Shown here: positions 46,001 to 47,661 of the stretch, piece after piece
How the letters are laid out: each line of letters opens with the position of its first letter
Position numbering within the stretch: position 1 is the first letter of the stretch
The notes under the pieces: model-generated
Told to the model about the DNA's origin: nothing
Seen by the model: only the letters and a program-made list of their open reading frames with translations
Databases searched by the model: none
Position numbers and translations under genes: made by a program
Source of the DNA: Succinivibrionaceae bacterium UBA3769
GTDB lineage: Bacteria; Pseudomonadota; Gammaproteobacteria; Enterobacterales; Succinivibrionaceae
Length of the DNA stretch: 47,661 bases
NCBI GenBank assembly: GCA_002372325.1
Contig: DFFT01000081.1
Location: 1 to 47,661, forward strand
Direction: 5' to 3'

Positions 46001-47397
46001 AAGAGATCCTGACCCGGGTTTCCGAAGGGCTGAGCGAAGAGGATTCCTCGGCGAACAGAGTCCGGCTGCGTCTGGGGGTTTACTCTCAGGTGGATAAGAC
46101 GCTGGAGATCGAGCGGCGTTTTGATTATGCCAGGATCGCCGCCAACTCCGTTAAGAGCGGTCACCGGAAAGCTGTGGGTATTTACGATACCAAAATGCAC
46201 GAGGCCGAGCTTTACCGGGAGCGGCTTCTGGATGATTTCCGTCCTTCACTGGAAAACAACCGGTTTACGGTACACCTGCAGCCCAAGTTTGATATCAGAC
46301 CTGATAAGCCCGTGCTCTCCAGCGCCGAGGCCCTGGTGCGCTGGAATCATCCTGAACTCGGCATGATAAGCCCCATGGTGTTTATCCCGCTTCTGGAGGA
46401 TAACGGCCTTATTCTGGATCTCGACAGGTTCGTTTGGCGCCAGACTGCTGCCCGCATCAGAGACTGGAAGGATCGCTTCGGCTATTCCGTGCCCGTATCG
46501 GTGAATGTTTCCCGTATTGATATGCTGACTCCTGACTTAAAGAACATCTTTAAGGAGATCCTGGATGAATTCGGGCTGAACCCGGAGGATATGATGCTGG
46601 AAATCACGGAGTCTGCTTACACCGAAGATTCCGAGCAGGTTATCTCCGCCGCCCGGGAGCTCCGCGGCATGGGCATGGGCTTCCGCATTGAGATGGACGA
46701 TTTCGGCACGGGGTATTCATCTCTGGGACTCCTGTCCAAGCTGCCCATTGACGTGCTGAAGCTGGATATGAGCTTTGTGCGGAGCGCCTTCGGTGAGACC
46801 AGAGACGTCCGGATGATTGAGCTTATCATCGATATTGCCGATTATCTCCATGTGCCGGTGGTGGCTGAAGGCGTGGAAACCGAGGAGCAGTACCTGGTGC
46901 TTAAAGCCATGGGCTGCGACTACGTGCAGGGCTATTACTTCTCGAAGCCGGTGCCGCAGGAGCAGTTTGACAGCTTCCTGATTGAGCGGGGCAAGGAGAG
47001 CGTGGAGATCGCTCCGGCCGTCCGGAGAACCTGCATGAGCATCTCCAATGCCCTTACCAGCGATTTTGAGAGCATCTTCTATGTGGATGTGGTTACGGCT
47101 CACTACCTGGAATTCTTCAGCGGCAAGAACGGCGATCTGGAGATCCGCCCCGGCGGCTCCGATTTCTTCGGAGAGGCAGTGGAGCGGCTTCTGGAGGATG
47201 TCTGCGAGGAGGATCGGGAAATGCTCCGGGAAGTGCTCAGCAGAACAAGCCTGATTCGCTGGGTAAGTCAGGAGGAGACGAAGGATGTTTCCTTCAGAAG
47301 GCTCAGAGAGGGCAAGCAGAAGCCGTACACCCTGCAGACCATCAAGACCAGAAGCAGCGATGACCATCACATCGTAATCGGTCTGAGACCGGAATAA
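43042..47397 (+). CDS. APC-type amino-acid permease fused to GGDEF, receiver, degenerate GGDEF and EAL domains
   Basis: 1451 residues. Residues 1-490 form an APC-superfamily amino-acid permease (AA_permease_2-like) with about 12 TM helices; the N-terminal SVGTAVGWGSLVV and YPRAGGIYTYTKE segments are typical of the family. An extra loop and TM lead to a first GGDEF domain (DPMTGAKSKHAF, active-site RTGGDEF about 661). A receiver domain follows from about 765 (EDED, phospho-Asp in LLDLNMP about 814, Lys in IPKPY). A second GGDEF-like domain is degenerate (RRSGDVF). The EAL domain is intact: SAEALVRW about 1095, VNVS, LEITES, DDFGTGYSS about 1219, AEGVET, QGYYF. A C-terminal PAS-like domain covers about 1320-1451. 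It should both make and degrade c-di-GMP, with the permease serving as sensor or transceptor. Confidence 0.9.
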   Translation: MAEEKHQIGLQPHLSPAAAWALSVGTAVGWGSLVVTSNTYLNQAGPVGTILGILAGTVLMLLMCRNFFFMASRYPRAGGIYTYTKEVYGYDRAFLMFWFLSLTYISIFWANATSLPLFSRFFIGDVFKTGHLFTLFGYDVYLMEVLLTIAAVLGMVFICTRSRKIITHATTAMAGIFVGGIALCCGAALWGNDLSSISPAFIPDKDALSQVMRIAFISPWAFIGFESITHSIEEFNFKKDKLYRILVSSVLVSAALYIAVTLLSITAYPADCSSWLDYISNLGRYSGIEGLPPFYAAHHYLGDFGVAVLMASLLSLVLTSLIGNLRSLSRLFYAAARDDILPSSFAQLNNKQLPANAMLLVAALSIPMAFVGRTAIGWIVDVSTLGATMLYAFVSAAAYKTAKKLKSPREMITGGIGFAVMIIFGVYLMFPHLFGEGLLETETYVLLMVWTVLGFFYFRWIIKNDQSRRFGKAIIVWISLLALVVFIALIWSGRVGQQSTSDSINTIQQYYRGTADKDVQSLDEDTFIQGQIDELNRVDVTNTLIISVLFALALMAMLINHLSMEKWEKKAVEERDKAKETAFKDPMTGAKSKHAFLMKEHEIDTAITEGQARNFAIVVCDVNGLKMINDTQGHAAGDAYIRDAFVMICDIFQHSPVFRTGGDEFVVVLTGRDYVIRKELVLTLHDRSVEHIGKGGVVISGGVSDYVPGEDSSFHSVFERADNLMYEEKKLLKSLGSITREDAEQAASPAIPALNGVKLPSEKKYILIAEDEDINLMLLGNMLQEEDYDLLYASDGAEALEHLRERKGDIAIALLDLNMPRIGGMEVLRVMKEEAEFADIPVIVMTADQNSEVDCLKAGAMDFIPKPYPSCEIVQARVHRCMELSEKRNIIESTERDPITGLYNLSYFMNYVRLYDRHYTDMLMDAIVIDINHFHMLNERYGKQYCDGILANIGKSVRSVSRTIGGVSCRRSGDVFLIYCPHRDDYEEILTRVSEGLSEEDSSANRVRLRLGVYSQVDKTLEIERRFDYARIAANSVKSGHRKAVGIYDTKMHEAELYRERLLDDFRPSLENNRFTVHLQPKFDIRPDKPVLSSAEALVRWNHPELGMISPMVFIPLLEDNGLILDLDRFVWRQTAARIRDWKDRFGYSVPVSVNVSRIDMLTPDLKNIFKEILDEFGLNPEDMMLEITESAYTEDSEQVISAARELRGMGMGFRIEMDDFGTGYSSLGLLSKLPIDVLKLDMSFVRSAFGETRDVRMIELIIDIADYLHVPVVAEGVETEEQYLVLKAMGCDYVQGYYFSKPVPQEQFDSFLIERGKESVEIAPAVRRTCMSISNALTSDFESIFYVDVVTAHYLEFFSGKNGDLEIRPGGSDFFGEAVERLLEDVCEEDREMLREVLSRTSLIRWVSQEETKDVSFRRLREGKQKPYTLQTIKTRSSDDHHIVIGLRPE

Positions 47398-47415
47398 TTC
47401 CGGGAATAGCAATGG

Positions 47416-47448
47416 GCGTCTCTTCCAACTTGGAGGGGGCGCTTTTTT
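47416..47448 (+). terminator. Rho-independent terminator of the permease/c-di-GMP gene
   Basis: An 11-bp stem rich in G-U pairs (47416-47426 with 47432-47442), a 5-nt loop and six Ts. It starts 19 nt after the stop. Nothing recognisable follows to the window end. Confidence 0.8.
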
Positions 47449-47661
47449 ATGCCCGCATGGATATCAAAGGCAGGGGGAAATTCCCGGGCGCGTCGTCAGG
47501 CGGTAAGAGATAGCCTTGCGGAATCTTATCTTAAGCGCAGGGAATTCACGTTTCAATGTCAAAGATTTTCCTGTTCAAATGCCGTACCGGGGGAGGCATC
47601 TCAGACAGAGCTCTCGCATGTCAGAAAGCGGAAAGATGCAAAACACCAGTGCTGCTGCTGG

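Noticed and set aside
44548..46200. 550-codon minus-strand frame opposite the permease/c-di-GMP gene
   Set aside because: The opposite strand carries unmistakable GGDEF, receiver and EAL motifs; the frame is His/Val-rich antisense translation.
1..47661. CRISPR array, tRNA or rRNA genes
   Set aside because: No regularly spaced repeats and no tRNA or rRNA signature were seen on either strand by reading; a dedicated search was not possible.

Overview
The window looks like a chromosomal segment of a gut or rumen gammaproteobacterium. Succinivibrionaceae (a Succinimonas- or Succinivibrio-like organism) is my best guess. The reasons are: a gammaproteobacterial-style type VI secretion (T6SS) cluster; a periplasmic starch-type GH13 lipoprotein; tandem AAA-ATPase/PD-(D/E)XK proteins and an Rpn-type remnant, both families expanded in gut bacteria; and very large c-di-GMP enzymes. 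This is inference from gene content; there is no rRNA or other marker gene.

Layout. 1-343: 3' end of a DtxR-like regulator. 498-6019: a periplasmic scavenging region with a 5'-nucleotidase lipoprotein, a GH13 lipoprotein and a secreted nucleoside hydrolase, each with its own terminator. 6253-8176: an esterase-like hydrolase, the tail of an Rpn-type nuclease/transposase gene, and a TerB_N protein. 8237-10862 (minus strand): HxlR regulator, DUF3737 protein and MalY/PatB C-S lyase, probably one operon behind an operator-like palindrome. 11205-11678: decayed sequence.

11679-37107 (minus strand) is the T6SS locus, transcribed tssE-tssF-tssG, then an inserted cargo block, then a DUF6931-like gene, an outer-membrane lipoprotein in the TssJ position, tssK, tssL, tssM, a 23-codon vgrG-like fragment, two giant vgrG genes and a PAAR gene. 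Baseplate (TssE/F/G/K), membrane complex (TssL/M plus lipoprotein) and spike (VgrG/PAAR) are present. TssA, TssB, TssC, Hcp and ClpV are absent, so the sheath, tube and recycling ATPase must be encoded elsewhere. The cargo block (about 28.7-33.7 kb, more AT-rich) holds a DUF3990 (ADP-ribosyltransferase-fold) protein, a membrane-anchored coiled-coil protein with no ATG/GTG/TTG start, and two paralogous AAA-ATPases, one of which has lost its nuclease domain.

37.2-39.2 kb is an AT-rich island on the plus strand with a zinc-ribbon/helical-repeat protein and a two-TM membrane protein of unknown function, preceded by repeated ATTTACGTT motifs. 39565-47397 is a c-di-GMP region: a membrane HD-GYP phosphodiesterase; a lone BrnA-like antitoxin beside Panacea (DUF4065) fragments; and a 1451-residue protein fusing an APC-type amino-acid permease to GGDEF, receiver, degenerate GGDEF, EAL and a C-terminal domain. 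That fusion is the most unusual single gene here.
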